Position numbers and translations under genes: made by a program. A stretch of 64,000 bases of DNA from Rhizobium sp. G21 (lineage in GTDB: Bacteria; Pseudomonadota; Alphaproteobacteria; Rhizobiales; Rhizobiaceae), in the NCBI RefSeq assembly GCF_014158035.1, contig NZ_JACFXW010000002.1, positions 457,001-521,000 on the forward strand. The letters are read 5' to 3'. A model generated the notes under the pieces. The model had not been told where the DNA came from. It did not search any database and saw only the letters and a program-made list of their open reading frames with translations. Shown here piece after piece: positions 1 through 8,377 of this stretch (within the stretch, counting starts at the first letter, position 1; each line of letters starts with the position of its first letter).

Positions 1-538
1 GCGTCGACCCGGCCAGCAGCGAAAACACAGAGGCCGAGAAGGGATTGGCGAACAACAGCTTGGCCATGGGGGAAAACAGTCGCTCGCCCCGGATCGGCCG
101 GAAGGCGCCATTGATGCCCACTACCTGCGGCTGACGCGCGCGCTCCTCTTCCGCGGTAAGCGCGATAGCGATCGCCGCGCCGGCGGAATGGCCGATGATG
201 ACATCGGGCGTGACGCCGAGCCGACGCAGCAAGGCCGTGATCGCGCGCGTCATGCCCGGCAAAGACAGATCCGTCGCGGCGCGTGGCCGCGTGAAGCCGT
301 GACAGGGCAGATCGATGGCGATGCAGCGGCGCCGCTGACTGAGAAGCGGCAGCATGTGGCGCCAGGAATGGCTGGACGCTCCGGTTCCATGCAGCAAGAG
401 AAGCGTGGAGCCTGTTTCGGGTCCCATGATCTGCACATGCCAATTGAAGCTTCCGGCGTCGATGAAACGGCTCGCGACGCGGTGCGGCCAATCAAGCCCG
501 TCGCGGCGCCAGTCGAGCCATGTTCCGCCGCTCATCAT
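1..538 (-). CDS. bchO: BchO, magnesium chelatase accessory alpha/beta hydrolase (3' end outside window)
   Basis: Alpha/beta hydrolase associated with the magnesium chelatase step of bacteriochlorophyll synthesis; its exact reaction is not settled. About 179 residues are visible of the usual ~290, because the gene runs off the left edge. The oxyanion-hole motif HGTG is near residues 50-53 and the nucleophile elbow GHSAG near 116-120, so the catalytic Ser is about 118. The start ATG at 538 overlaps the bchD stop as TGATG; a second ATG follows at 535. The order bchI-bchD-bchO, all on the same strand with overlapping ends, is the classic arrangement in purple bacteria and supports the name. The catalytic His cannot be checked here. 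Confidence 0.88.
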   Translation of the reverse strand, partial: MMSGGTWLDWRRDGLDWPHRVASRFIDAGSFNWHVQIMGPETGSTLLLLHGTGASSHSWRHMLPLLSQRRRCIAIDLPCHGFTRPRAATDLSLPGMTRAITALLRRLGVTPDVIIGHSAGAAIAIALTAEEERARQPQVVGINGAFRPIRGERLFSPMAKLLFANPFSASVFSLLAGST

Positions 539-2351
539 CACCTGCTCGCCTCCATCGAGGCGTGGACGAGGTCCGACATGCGGCTGCGATCGGCCTGCCG
601 CAGTACATGCAGCGACGCCCCCAACTGATCGGCCAAAAGGCTGACGGCGTCGCGCGGCCGCCGGGCGATGTCGATGCAAATCGACGTCACCGCATGGGCG
701 CGGAAGAGCCGGGCGATCTGTTCCGTCTGGCGCGCCGCCAGCGGCCGATCCGCCGATCCGTCGAGCGCGATATTGCCGCTGCCGTCGGTCATCACCACGA
801 CCACCGGCGTACTCCCGCGTCTTCGGACCGAGAGCGCCAGCTCCAACCCTTTTTCGAGCCCCGAGGCGAGGGGCGTCAGGCCGCCGCCGGGCAGGTCGGC
901 GAGCTTGCGTTTGGCAGATGTCAGCGATCGCGTCGGCGCCATCATGAGGTCGGCGCTCTTGCCGCGAAAAGCGATCAGCGAGACCTCGTCGCGCCTGACA
1001 TAGCAGCGCGCCAACAGCTCTTCGATTGCTCCCTTCGTCTCGCCGAGCCGCTCGAGCGCGGTCGAGCCCGAGGCGTCGACCACGAAGATCGCGGTGGAAG
1101 GCCGCAGGTGGCGACGGCGCTGATAGCGAAAATCCTCCTTGCGAATCAGCAGCCTGTCGCGCTCGTCGGGATGCAGGCGCGCCCTGATCTCCTGCCAGGG
1201 CGCCGCGGCACGGAGCGTCGCGACGAGATCGGGTCTGGCGTCGGGAAAAGGCGCGTTGCGGCTGGCCGCATAAGGCCTTCCCCGCCTTGCGTTTTTCGCC
1301 TCGCCCCCGCCTTGCCCGCTTGGCCGCCCATGCGCGCGGCGCGTTCGGACACGGCAAGCGAAAGACCCTCGATCACTCCCCGTTCGATCGCCGTCTGGAG
1401 GGCGTCGAGCGGGCCGGTCGTCGCCGGTTGCTCGTCGTCCCGGGGCGCCGCATCGGCGGGCGGGGTAGAGCACTCGGCTCCATCCGGCTCATCGCCTGCC
1501 GACGGCGTGGTCGCATCCGGCATAGGCTTCGCCTCCGGTTCGCCATGCACGAGGCGAATGCCGAGGCAGATCCTCAGCGCCGTCAGCGCATCCTCCTCGG
1601 TCACCCGCAGCCGCCCCGAAAGCGCTGCGAGGATGCGGCTGACCTTGACCAGCCGATGCTGGACGCCGACCGATCCGTTCCCGCCCGCCGCTGCGATCGT
1701 CAGGATCTGGCCGAGCAGCGCGTCGTCGATCGCGACCGCGCGCCAATCCGCGGCGCAGGCGTCGGCTTCTACAGGCAGATCCGAAACGGTCCGCCAGGCG
1801 ACGCCGTCCAGATTGACGTGAAGGCCGAGCCGCTGGCCGAGGATCGACGGGATCTGCTCCTCGCACTCCGCCGCCTCGTCCAGGGCGATGATCGTGAGGC
1901 GTGTCTTTGCATTGTCGTTTTGTGCCACGCCGGCGGGGACAAGCTCAGGGCGGCGGCCGGTGTCGAGGATCTCGGCGACGACGGCAGCGGCGGACGCGTC
2001 GAGCCGTCCGGCCATAGGAATGACGAGTGTGCCGCCATCGACCGCAGCGAGGATGCCGTGATCCCAGACGATCCTGCCGGTGCGGTTGGTCTCGGCAATA
2101 TCGAGCCGGCCGGAAAGCGAGGCGGCGGATGCGCCCGGCGGCAGCCGCAGGACGGGACCGGGCATGAGACTTGACAGATGACGGAGATAAAGATCGCGCA
2201 CACCTCCGGCCCGCGCCGTCAGCCACAAACCGCCGATCTCGGGGCCGGCGGCGGCGAGCGCACGGGCGGCGATCAGCGCATCGCGCCAGCGCTCCTCGCT
2301 TTGCCGCAGCATGGCTTCGCAGACCTCGTCCTGGGTGAGGCGATCACCCAT
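538..2351 (-). CDS. bchD: BchD, magnesium chelatase subunit D (one frame break)
   Basis: Platform subunit of magnesium protoporphyrin chelatase, which inserts Mg into protoporphyrin IX together with BchI and BchH. The N-terminal half is an AAA-like region without an intact Walker A. An acidic, Pro-rich linker follows around residues 295-325, then a C-terminal von Willebrand A domain with MIDAS motif DASGSTA and a later TDGSGN. The start ATG at 2351 overlaps the bchI stop (ATGGGTGA). The reading frame breaks at the G5 run at 1304-1308 (minus-strand sense). Adding one G joins GGQAGKAG to GEAKNARRGRP and restores about 604 aa, a normal BchD length. I treat the break as a probable sequencing error, though a real lesion cannot be excluded. 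Confidence 0.9.
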
Positions 2352-3371
2352 GGCCGTGCCCGTTGTCCATGGTGGCGAGCGCTCGCTCGATCCGCGGCGC
2401 AGTGCCCGCGTCATCCAGCGGATCGCGTCGCAGCCGGTGGCAAAGCACCATCGGCGCGATGTCGGCGATGTCGCTCCAGGATACCGATCCGCGCCCGTCC
2501 AGCGCGGCGGCGGCCCGGCCGGCCCGCATCAGGGTGAGTTCGCCGCGCATGCCGTCGATGCCGAGACGCATGCAGAGCTGCGACATCCGTTCGATCACCG
2601 GATCGGGAATGGTCACCTCGCGCAGCATCTTCCGGGCAGCGACGACGCGGTTGCGGATCGCTGTTTCTCGCCGCGCCCATTGGCCGGCGAAGGCGTCGGG
2701 ATCGGTCTCATAGGCGTCCCGGCGGCGGATCACTTCGATGCGCGAGGCGAGATCGTTGATCGTGCGCACGTCGACGGACAGGCCGAAACGATCGAGCAGT
2801 TGCGGCCTCAGATCGCCCTCTTCGGGATTGCCGCTGCCGACCAGCACGAAGCGGGCGGCGTGGCGGATGCTGAGGCCCTCGCGCTCGACCACATTGACGC
2901 CCGACGCCGCCGCATCGAGAAGCAGGTCGACCAGATGGTCTTCGAGCAGGTTCACCTCGTCGATATAGAGAAAACCGCGATTGGCGGCGGCCAGCAGTCC
3001 GGCTCGAACGCTTTCTCTCCGACGGTCAGCGCCTTTTCGATGTCGAGCGCGCCGCAGACCCTGTCTTCGGTGGCGCCGAGCGGCAGGTCGATCATCGGCG
3101 CGCGGATCTTGACGAGAGCGGGTTTCGGGTGCGCGCGACAGGTCGCGCAGGCCTGTTGCGGCTCCGAAGGAAGGCAGTTGTAGCGACAGCGTTCGCGCGT
3201 CTCCAACTTCGGCAGCAGGGACGCCAGCGCTCTCACCGCGGTCGATTTGCCGGTGCCTCGATCGCCGAAGATCAGCACGCCGCCGAGCAGGGGTTCGACC
3301 GCCGCCATCAGCAGGGCTTTCTTCATATCCTCCTGGCCGACAATGGCCGTGAACGGAAATGGCGTCGCCAT
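2344..3371 (-). CDS. bchI: BchI, magnesium chelatase AAA+ ATPase subunit (one frame break)
   Basis: AAA+ motor subunit of magnesium chelatase; it forms hexamers with BchD and drives Mg insertion by BchH. Walker A GDRGTGKS is at residues 36-43 and Walker B GFLYIDEVN lies past the break. The motif GSGNPEEGDLRPQLLDRFGL is typical of BchI. The start ATG at 3371 (MATPFPF) has GGAGGAGG five bases upstream. The frame breaks at 2999-3002: restoring one G gives KAFEPGLLAAANRGFLYIDE, which matches the family, and a 342-aa protein. Residues 62-78 hold four cysteines spaced C-x3-C-x8-C-x2-C. First gene of the bchIDO operon, with a PpsR/CrtJ-type site just upstream. Confidence 0.92.
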
Positions 3372-3390
3372 GGAACCCTCCTCCAAAGAG

Positions 3391-3408
3391 TGTCAACATA
3401 CATTGACA
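3391..3408. promoter_or_regulatory. PpsR/CrtJ-type operator upstream of bchI
   Basis: The sequence TGTCAACATACATTGACA fits the TGT-N12-ACA consensus of the redox- and light-responsive repressor PpsR/CrtJ, and is an inverted repeat of TGTCAA. It lies 20 bases upstream of the bchI start codon. A further half site, TTGACA, is at 3436-3441. PpsR usually needs paired sites; only one complete copy is seen here. Confidence 0.65.
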
Positions 3409-3883
3409 CTTTCTTGCTGGGATTAGAAGAGGAAATTGACAGTTGGCGTTGCTTTTGCCGGCATATGCGAACCGGCTCATTTCGATGTCGCCGCGATACT
3501 GTTCGGAGGCGGCGGCGCCATCCTTTCAGCCTCGCGTAAAGAGGAAACCGGGCGATGCGCTCTCATGGCCGCTAGCGGCGGCTGTCGCTGATGCGCCTAG
3601 GTGGACCGCTCACTCGGTGAGCCCTGTGCGGGCATCCGGGGGCGTTCGGGTCAAGACGCGGCCGAGAACGACATGCGGGGCTTGAGATAAACGCACGGTG
3701 GTTGCTCCGACAGGCGCCCAACCGCTCGCGCCGGGCTACGACTATCGGCGAATGTACGGTCTTTGGCGAATGAGTTATTCCTTGAAAATTGTCAATTCCG
3801 CCTCGGGACTCGGAGTGGTGGAATCGGCGTGGAGGAAGGGGCGTCCTGGCGACGTCCCATCAAGAAAGGGAGGAGTAATCGTA
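3409..3883. other. Intergenic region between bchI and the symporter operon; no gene seen
   Basis: About 475 bases between divergent operons. Short open frames here have no family features and no matching ribosome binding site. The region must hold the promoters for bchI (minus) and for the symporter operon (plus). I could not identify a convincing -35/-10 pair for either. Confidence 0.6.
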
Positions 3884-4141
3884 ATGGATAAATCTTCGTC
3901 CAACGCATATTGGTCCGCCAATGTTCGCGTCATCTATATCTGCCTGGCGATCTGGGCGGTCGTTTCCTACGGATTCGGGATACTGCTGCGTCCGGCGCTG
4001 TCCGGCATCGCCGTGGGTGGAACCGATCTCGGCTTCTGGTTCGCCCAGCAAGGCTCGATCGTCGTCTTCATCGCGCTGATTTTCGGATACTCGGTGTATA
4101 TGAACAAGATCGACCGCGAATTCGGCGTCGACGAGCAGTAA
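3884..4141 (+). CDS. DUF4212 small subunit of a sodium:solute symporter
   Basis: Small membrane protein of 85 aa with two hydrophobic segments (about residues 15-37 and 50-72), matching the DUF4212 'solute:sodium symporter small subunit' family. These proteins are encoded directly upstream of VC_2705-type SSS symporters and are thought to act with them. The start ATG at 3884 follows a strong GGGAGGA at 3868-3874; longer in-frame starts upstream lack a site. The 12-base gap to the SSS gene indicates co-transcription. Confidence 0.9.
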   Translation: MDKSSSNAYWSANVRVIYICLAIWAVVSYGFGILLRPALSGIAVGGTDLGFWFAQQGSIVVFIALIFGYSVYMNKIDREFGVDEQ

Positions 4142-4153
4142 GGCGGACCCACA

Positions 4154-5920
4154 ATGGATCAGTATGCACTCAATCTGCTGATCGTAGGCGCGTCCTTCGC
4201 GCTCTACATCGGCATCGCCATCTGGGCGCGCGCCGGCTCCACGGCCGAGTTCTACGCCGCCAACCGCGGCGTCAATCCCGTCATGAACGGCATGGCGACC
4301 GCTGCCGACTGGATGTCTGCGGCCTCCTTCATCTCGATGGCCGGTCTCATCGCCACCGTCGGCTATGGAAACTCCACCTATCTCATGGGCTGGACCGGCG
4401 GCTATGTGCTGCTCGCTCTCCTGCTCGCTCCCTATCTGCGCAAGTTCGGCAAATATACCGTCCCGCAGTTCATCGGCGATCGCTTCTACAGCCAAGGCGC
4501 GCGCCTGACGGCGGTCGTCTGCCTGATCATCATCTCGGTGACCTATGTCATCGGCCAGATGACCGGCGCCGGGGTGGCGTTCTCGCGCTTCCTCGAAGTC
4601 GACGTCTCGACCGGTCTGTGGATCGCATCGGCGGTCGTCTTCGTCTACGCCGTTCTCGGCGGCATGAAGGGCATCACCTATACGCAGGTCGCCCAGTACA
4701 TCGTGCTGATCATCGCCTATACGATCCCGGCGGTGTTTATCTCGCTGCAACTGACCGGCAACCCGATTCCGTGGTTCGGCCTGTTTGGGACGCATACCGA
4801 ATCCGCGCTTCCGCTGCTGCAGAAGCTCGATCAGGTCGTCACCGATCTGGGATTCAACGCCTACACCGGCCAGGGCTCCATGCTGAACATGACACTGTTC
4901 ACGCTGTCGCTGATGATCGGCACCGCGGGTCTGCCGCATGTCATTATCCGCTTCTTCACGGTTCCGAAGGTCGCAGATGCGCGCTGGTCGGCCGGCTGGG
5001 CGCTCATCTTCATCGCGCTCCTCTATCTGACGGCTCCGGCTGTCGGCGCCATGGCGCGACTGAACATCATCGACACGATCTACCCCGGCGGCACCCAGCA
5101 GGACGCGGTTCTCTATGAGGAACGCCCCGACTGGATGCGCAACTGGGAAGTCACGGGTCTCCTGACATTCGAAGACAAGAATGGCGACGGCCGCATCCAG
5201 TATTACAACGATACTGCCGCGGGCTTCACCGAGACCGCCACGCAGCGCGGCTGGACCGGCAACGAACTGACCATCAACAACGACATTCTCGTTCTGGCCA
5301 ATCCGGAAATCGCACAGCTTCCGGGCTGGGTCATCGGTCTCATCGCCGCCGGTGGTCTTGCCGCCGCTCTGTCGACCGCCGCAGGCCTGTTGCTGGCGAT
5401 CTCGTCCGCCATCAGCCATGACCTGATCAAGGACTTCCTGAAGCCGGACATTTCCGAGAAGTCCGAACTCATGGCCGCTCGCATCTCGATGGCAGGCGCG
5501 ATTCTCGTCGCTACGCTGCTCGGCCTCAATCCGCCGGGCTTCGCGGCGCAGACCGTCGCTCTCGCCTTCGGCCTTGCCGCTGCGACGATCTTCCCGGCTC
5601 TGATGATGGGCATCTTCTCCAAGCGCATCAACTCGCTCGGCGCGACGCTCGGCATGATCGTCGGTCTCGTGGTGACCTGCGTCTACCTGTTCACGTATCT
5701 GGGCTGGTTCTTCGTCGCCGGCACCAACATGCTCGAAAACGTTCCGGCCAACTACCTGTTCGGCATCCCGCCGACCGCGTTCGGCCCGATCGGCGCACTG
5801 CTCAACTTCGGGACGGCCTATGTCGTTTCGACGATGACCCAGGCGCCGCCCAAGCATGTGCAGGACCTCGTCGAGTCCATCCGTGTTCCCCGGGGAGCGG
5901 GCGCCGCGACCGGTCACTGA
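4154..5920 (+). CDS. Sodium:solute symporter, VC_2705/ActP-like subfamily
   Basis: Large membrane subunit of a sodium-coupled symporter of the SSS family (588 aa, about 13 predicted membrane segments). The order DUF4212-SSS-DUF294-DnaQ places it in the subfamily usually annotated as acetate/short-chain monocarboxylate carriers, but the substrate is not shown by sequence. Near residues 341-352 a polar loop contains DKNGDGRIQYYN, which reads like an EF-hand calcium loop. The C-terminus is cytoplasmic and short. Reading frame intact. A stem-loop follows directly at 5932-5960, so expression of downstream genes may be reduced relative to the transporter. Confidence 0.88.
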   Translation: MDQYALNLLIVGASFALYIGIAIWARAGSTAEFYAANRGVNPVMNGMATAADWMSAASFISMAGLIATVGYGNSTYLMGWTGGYVLLALLLAPYLRKFGKYTVPQFIGDRFYSQGARLTAVVCLIIISVTYVIGQMTGAGVAFSRFLEVDVSTGLWIASAVVFVYAVLGGMKGITYTQVAQYIVLIIAYTIPAVFISLQLTGNPIPWFGLFGTHTESALPLLQKLDQVVTDLGFNAYTGQGSMLNMTLFTLSLMIGTAGLPHVIIRFFTVPKVADARWSAGWALIFIALLYLTAPAVGAMARLNIIDTIYPGGTQQDAVLYEERPDWMRNWEVTGLLTFEDKNGDGRIQYYNDTAAGFTETATQRGWTGNELTINNDILVLANPEIAQLPGWVIGLIAAGGLAAALSTAAGLLLAISSAISHDLIKDFLKPDISEKSELMAARISMAGAILVATLLGLNPPGFAAQTVALAFGLAAATIFPALMMGIFSKRINSLGATLGMIVGLVVTCVYLFTYLGWFFVAGTNMLENVPANYLFGIPPTAFGPIGALLNFGTAYVVSTMTQAPPKHVQDLVESIRVPRGAGAATGH

Positions 5921-5931
5921 TAGACGGCAAC

Positions 5932-5960
5932 CGGGAGGGGCGAGCAGATCGCCCCTCCCG
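5932..5960 (+). terminator. Stem-loop after the symporter gene
   Basis: Arms CGGGAGGGGCGA and TCGCCCCTCCCG pair perfectly (12 bp) around a 5-base loop. No T-run follows, so it is more likely a partial terminator or an mRNA-stabilising hairpin between the symporter and the DUF294 gene than a strong intrinsic terminator. Confidence 0.6.
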
Positions 5961-6007
5961 TCCCTCGACCAGACAGAGCGCCTTTGCGCCGCATGAGGGC
6001 ACAGCGC

Positions 6008-7837
6008 ATGACCCAGACGAATTCCGACGTGCTGGCGTTTCTCGAGACGGTCCACCCCTATGACAGTCTTCCGAGGAAGGAAATCGAACGGGTCTCGACC
6101 CGCTTCCAGCCTCTGTCATTTCAGAAAGATGCGGAGATCTACCGCCGCGGTAGTCCACAGCAGGGCATCTATCTCATTCGGGATGGCGCAGTTGAAATCA
6201 CGGACGCCGCCAACACGGTGATATCGGAACTTGCGCCACGCAATTCCTTCGGCGAACGCGGACTGATGGCGGATGGCTTCGCCGTGACCACCGCCACGGC
6301 CCGCAGCGACTGCGCGCTTCTTCTGCTGCCCGCCGACGAGTTTCGGCGGCTGATGCAGGAACATGCGGTTTTCGCCCGCTTTTTCACCCGCGGGCGGTTC
6401 GCAGATAGCCGTCGTGGCGATGTGTCGGTCCAGAAGGTCAGCGAGCTCATGTCGCGTCCCCCGATCGTCTGCGGTCCGACCGATACGGTCCGTTCGGCCG
6501 CAGCTCTCATGCGGGGCCGGCATGTCTCCAGCCTCGGCGTCGTCGACGGTGATCGATTTCTCGGCATCCTCACCAGCCGCGATCTGACGGGAAGGGTGCT
6601 TGCCGAAGGGCTCGACCCGGAAGCCACGCCGGTGTCCGCGGTCATGACGCCGGATCCAGTGGGTCTGAGCGCCGAAGCGCTCGGCTCGGATATCCTTCAT
6701 CTGATGCTCGAGAAGCGTGTCGGTCATCTGCCCGTGGTCGATGGCGACCGCTTGGTGGGGATGATCACGCAGACGGATCTCATCCGTTTTCACGCAATCA
6801 ATTCGGCGCAATTGGTTCGCGACATCTCGACGGCCGAAACGCCCGAGGCGATGCGTGCGATCACGGCGCGTATTCCGCAACTGCTCGTCCAACTCGTCGG
6901 CGGCAACAACGCGCATGAGGTCGTCACGCGGCTGATCACCGATATCGCCGACAGTGTGACGCGCCGTCTTGTCGTGCTGGCCGAGCTCGAACTCGGGCCG
7001 CCGCCAGCGCCCTATGTCTGGCTCGCCGCCTGCGGCAGTCAGGGGCGTCAGGAGCAGACCGGCGTCAGCGATCAGGACAATTGCATGTTCATAGCTGACG
7101 GCGTCGCGCCGGATGCGACGCCCTGGTTCCGACAACTGGCGGCCAAAGTCAGCCGTGGTCTGGATCTCTGCGGTTATCATTACTGCCCGGGCGACATGAT
7201 GGCGACCAATCCACGTTGGCGCCAGCCGCTTTCGGTCTGGCGCAGCTATTTCCGTGACTGGATCAATCGGCCGGATCCGACTGCGCAGATGCTGGCGAGC
7301 GTCATGTTCGATCTCAGGCCGATCTGCGGCGATCCGTCCCTATATCAGGATCTGCAGGCCGAGACGTTGGAAGAGGCGAGCCGCAATTCGATTTTCACGG
7401 CGCATATGGTCAGCAACGCGCTGAAGCATGCGCCGCCGCTCGGCCTGCTGCGAGGCTTCGCCACGATCCGAAGCGGGGAGCATCGAAACCATATAGACAT
7501 GAAGCACAACGGCGTGGCGCCGGTCGTCGATCTCGGACGCGTCTATGCCCTGATGGGCAGGCTGAGGCCGGTGAACACGCGCGCGCGACTGCTTGCGGCG
7601 GAGGACGCGGGGATCATCTCCGGGCCAGGGGCGAAGGATCTCATCGCGGCCTACGATCTCATCTCGGATATGCGCCTGCATAGTCAGATGCGGCAGGTGC
7701 GCGACGGCCGCAAGCCAGACAACTTTCTGGCGCCCTACGATTTCGGTGATTTCGAGCGTTCGCACCTTCGCGATGCCTTTGTCGTCGTCAGAACCATGCA
7801 ATCGGCGCTCGCCAATGGCGGTCGAGCGCCCGTCTGA
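6008..7837 (+). CDS. cNMP-binding/CBS-pair/DUF294 nucleotidyltransferase-like protein
   Basis: Cytoplasmic signalling protein of about 609 aa. Order of domains: cyclic-nucleotide-binding fold (about 15-125), two CBS motifs (about 140-270), then a DUF294 nucleotidyltransferase-like domain with CGSQGRQEQTGVSDQDN (compare G-S-x-x-R and D-x-D of the family) and a C-terminal DUF294_C helical domain. This architecture commonly sits next to acetate-type SSS symporters and is presumed to regulate transport or acetate metabolism; no activity is proven for it. Start ATG 6008 was chosen because GAGG lies 8 bases upstream; ATGs at 5984 and 5994 are alternatives. Confidence 0.85.
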   Translation: MTQTNSDVLAFLETVHPYDSLPRKEIERVSTRFQPLSFQKDAEIYRRGSPQQGIYLIRDGAVEITDAANTVISELAPRNSFGERGLMADGFAVTTATARSDCALLLLPADEFRRLMQEHAVFARFFTRGRFADSRRGDVSVQKVSELMSRPPIVCGPTDTVRSAAALMRGRHVSSLGVVDGDRFLGILTSRDLTGRVLAEGLDPEATPVSAVMTPDPVGLSAEALGSDILHLMLEKRVGHLPVVDGDRLVGMITQTDLIRFHAINSAQLVRDISTAETPEAMRAITARIPQLLVQLVGGNNAHEVVTRLITDIADSVTRRLVVLAELELGPPPAPYVWLAACGSQGRQEQTGVSDQDNCMFIADGVAPDATPWFRQLAAKVSRGLDLCGYHYCPGDMMATNPRWRQPLSVWRSYFRDWINRPDPTAQMLASVMFDLRPICGDPSLYQDLQAETLEEASRNSIFTAHMVSNALKHAPPLGLLRGFATIRSGEHRNHIDMKHNGVAPVVDLGRVYALMGRLRPVNTRARLLAAEDAGIISGPGAKDLIAAYDLISDMRLHSQMRQVRDGRKPDNFLAPYDFGDFERSHLRDAFVVVRTMQSALANGGRAPV

Positions 7838-7848
7838 AGGAATGAAGA

Positions 7849-8370
7849 ATGCTGTTTGAGTTGATCGCGGCGGTCGTCGCCGGTGTTGCATTGGCGGGCG
7901 TGGCGATGGCCCTGCGTTGGCTGAGCCGGGGATCCTTGCCGAAATGGATCATTCCTGCGACTGCTGGTCTCGGAATGCTGTGTTATTCGGTCTGGAGCGA
8001 ATATAGCTGGTTCGACCGGATGACCACGGCGCTGCCTGGGATCGCCGTGACTTGGAAAAATCAGCAAACGGCGTTTTGGCGTCCCTGGTCCTATCTCGAG
8101 CCGGTGACCACAAGGTTCACGGCCGTCGATCTCAAAGGCGCCAAGCGCAATCCGAAGCAGCCCGGTCTGGTGATGGTGGATATTCTGCTCGTGGCGCGCT
8201 GGCAGCCGGTCAAGCCCGTCAAGGTGGTCTATGACTGCGGCAATGCGCGACGCGCCGATCTTATCGACGCCGATGTCGCCATTGCCGACGACGGCAGTCT
8301 CGTCGGGGCGGAGTGGAACAACGTGAAGCCCGACGATGCGTCTTTGAAGGTCGCATGCGCGGCCGGGTGA
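7849..8370 (+). CDS. Small membrane-anchored protein of unknown function
   Basis: 173 aa. Two hydrophobic segments near the N-terminus (about residues 4-25 and 33-48) are followed by a ~110-residue polar domain containing a pair of cysteines (C-x-x-...-C near 130 and 169), probably outside the cytoplasm. I do not recognise a family with certainty. It lies 11 bases after the DUF294 gene and 7 bases before the exonuclease gene, so it belongs to the symporter operon and may serve that system. Confidence 0.7.
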   Translation: MLFELIAAVVAGVALAGVAMALRWLSRGSLPKWIIPATAGLGMLCYSVWSEYSWFDRMTTALPGIAVTWKNQQTAFWRPWSYLEPVTTRFTAVDLKGAKRNPKQPGLVMVDILLVARWQPVKPVKVVYDCGNARRADLIDADVAIADDGSLVGAEWNNVKPDDASLKVACAAG

Positions 8371-8377
8371 GGGAGCT

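Noticed and set aside
1300..1312. Programmed ribosomal frameshifting in bchD
   Set aside because: No slippery heptamer with downstream structure was evident, and the same type of break occurs in many unrelated genes in the window.
520..1821. 433-codon plus-strand frame opposite bchD
   Set aside because: Low-complexity Arg/Ala/Ser protein with no motif; bchD motifs on the other strand explain the region.
3436..3466. Sigma-70 promoter on the plus strand (TTGACA at 3436)
   Set aside because: No acceptable -10 box at 16-18 bases, and the next gene starts over 400 bases away; the TTGACA is better read as a PpsR half site.
3860..6055. 731-codon open frame on the minus strand opposite the symporter operon
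   Set aside because: Antisense to an intact SSS symporter; composition is His/Asp/Arg-rich without any fold signature, as usual for GC-rich shadow frames.
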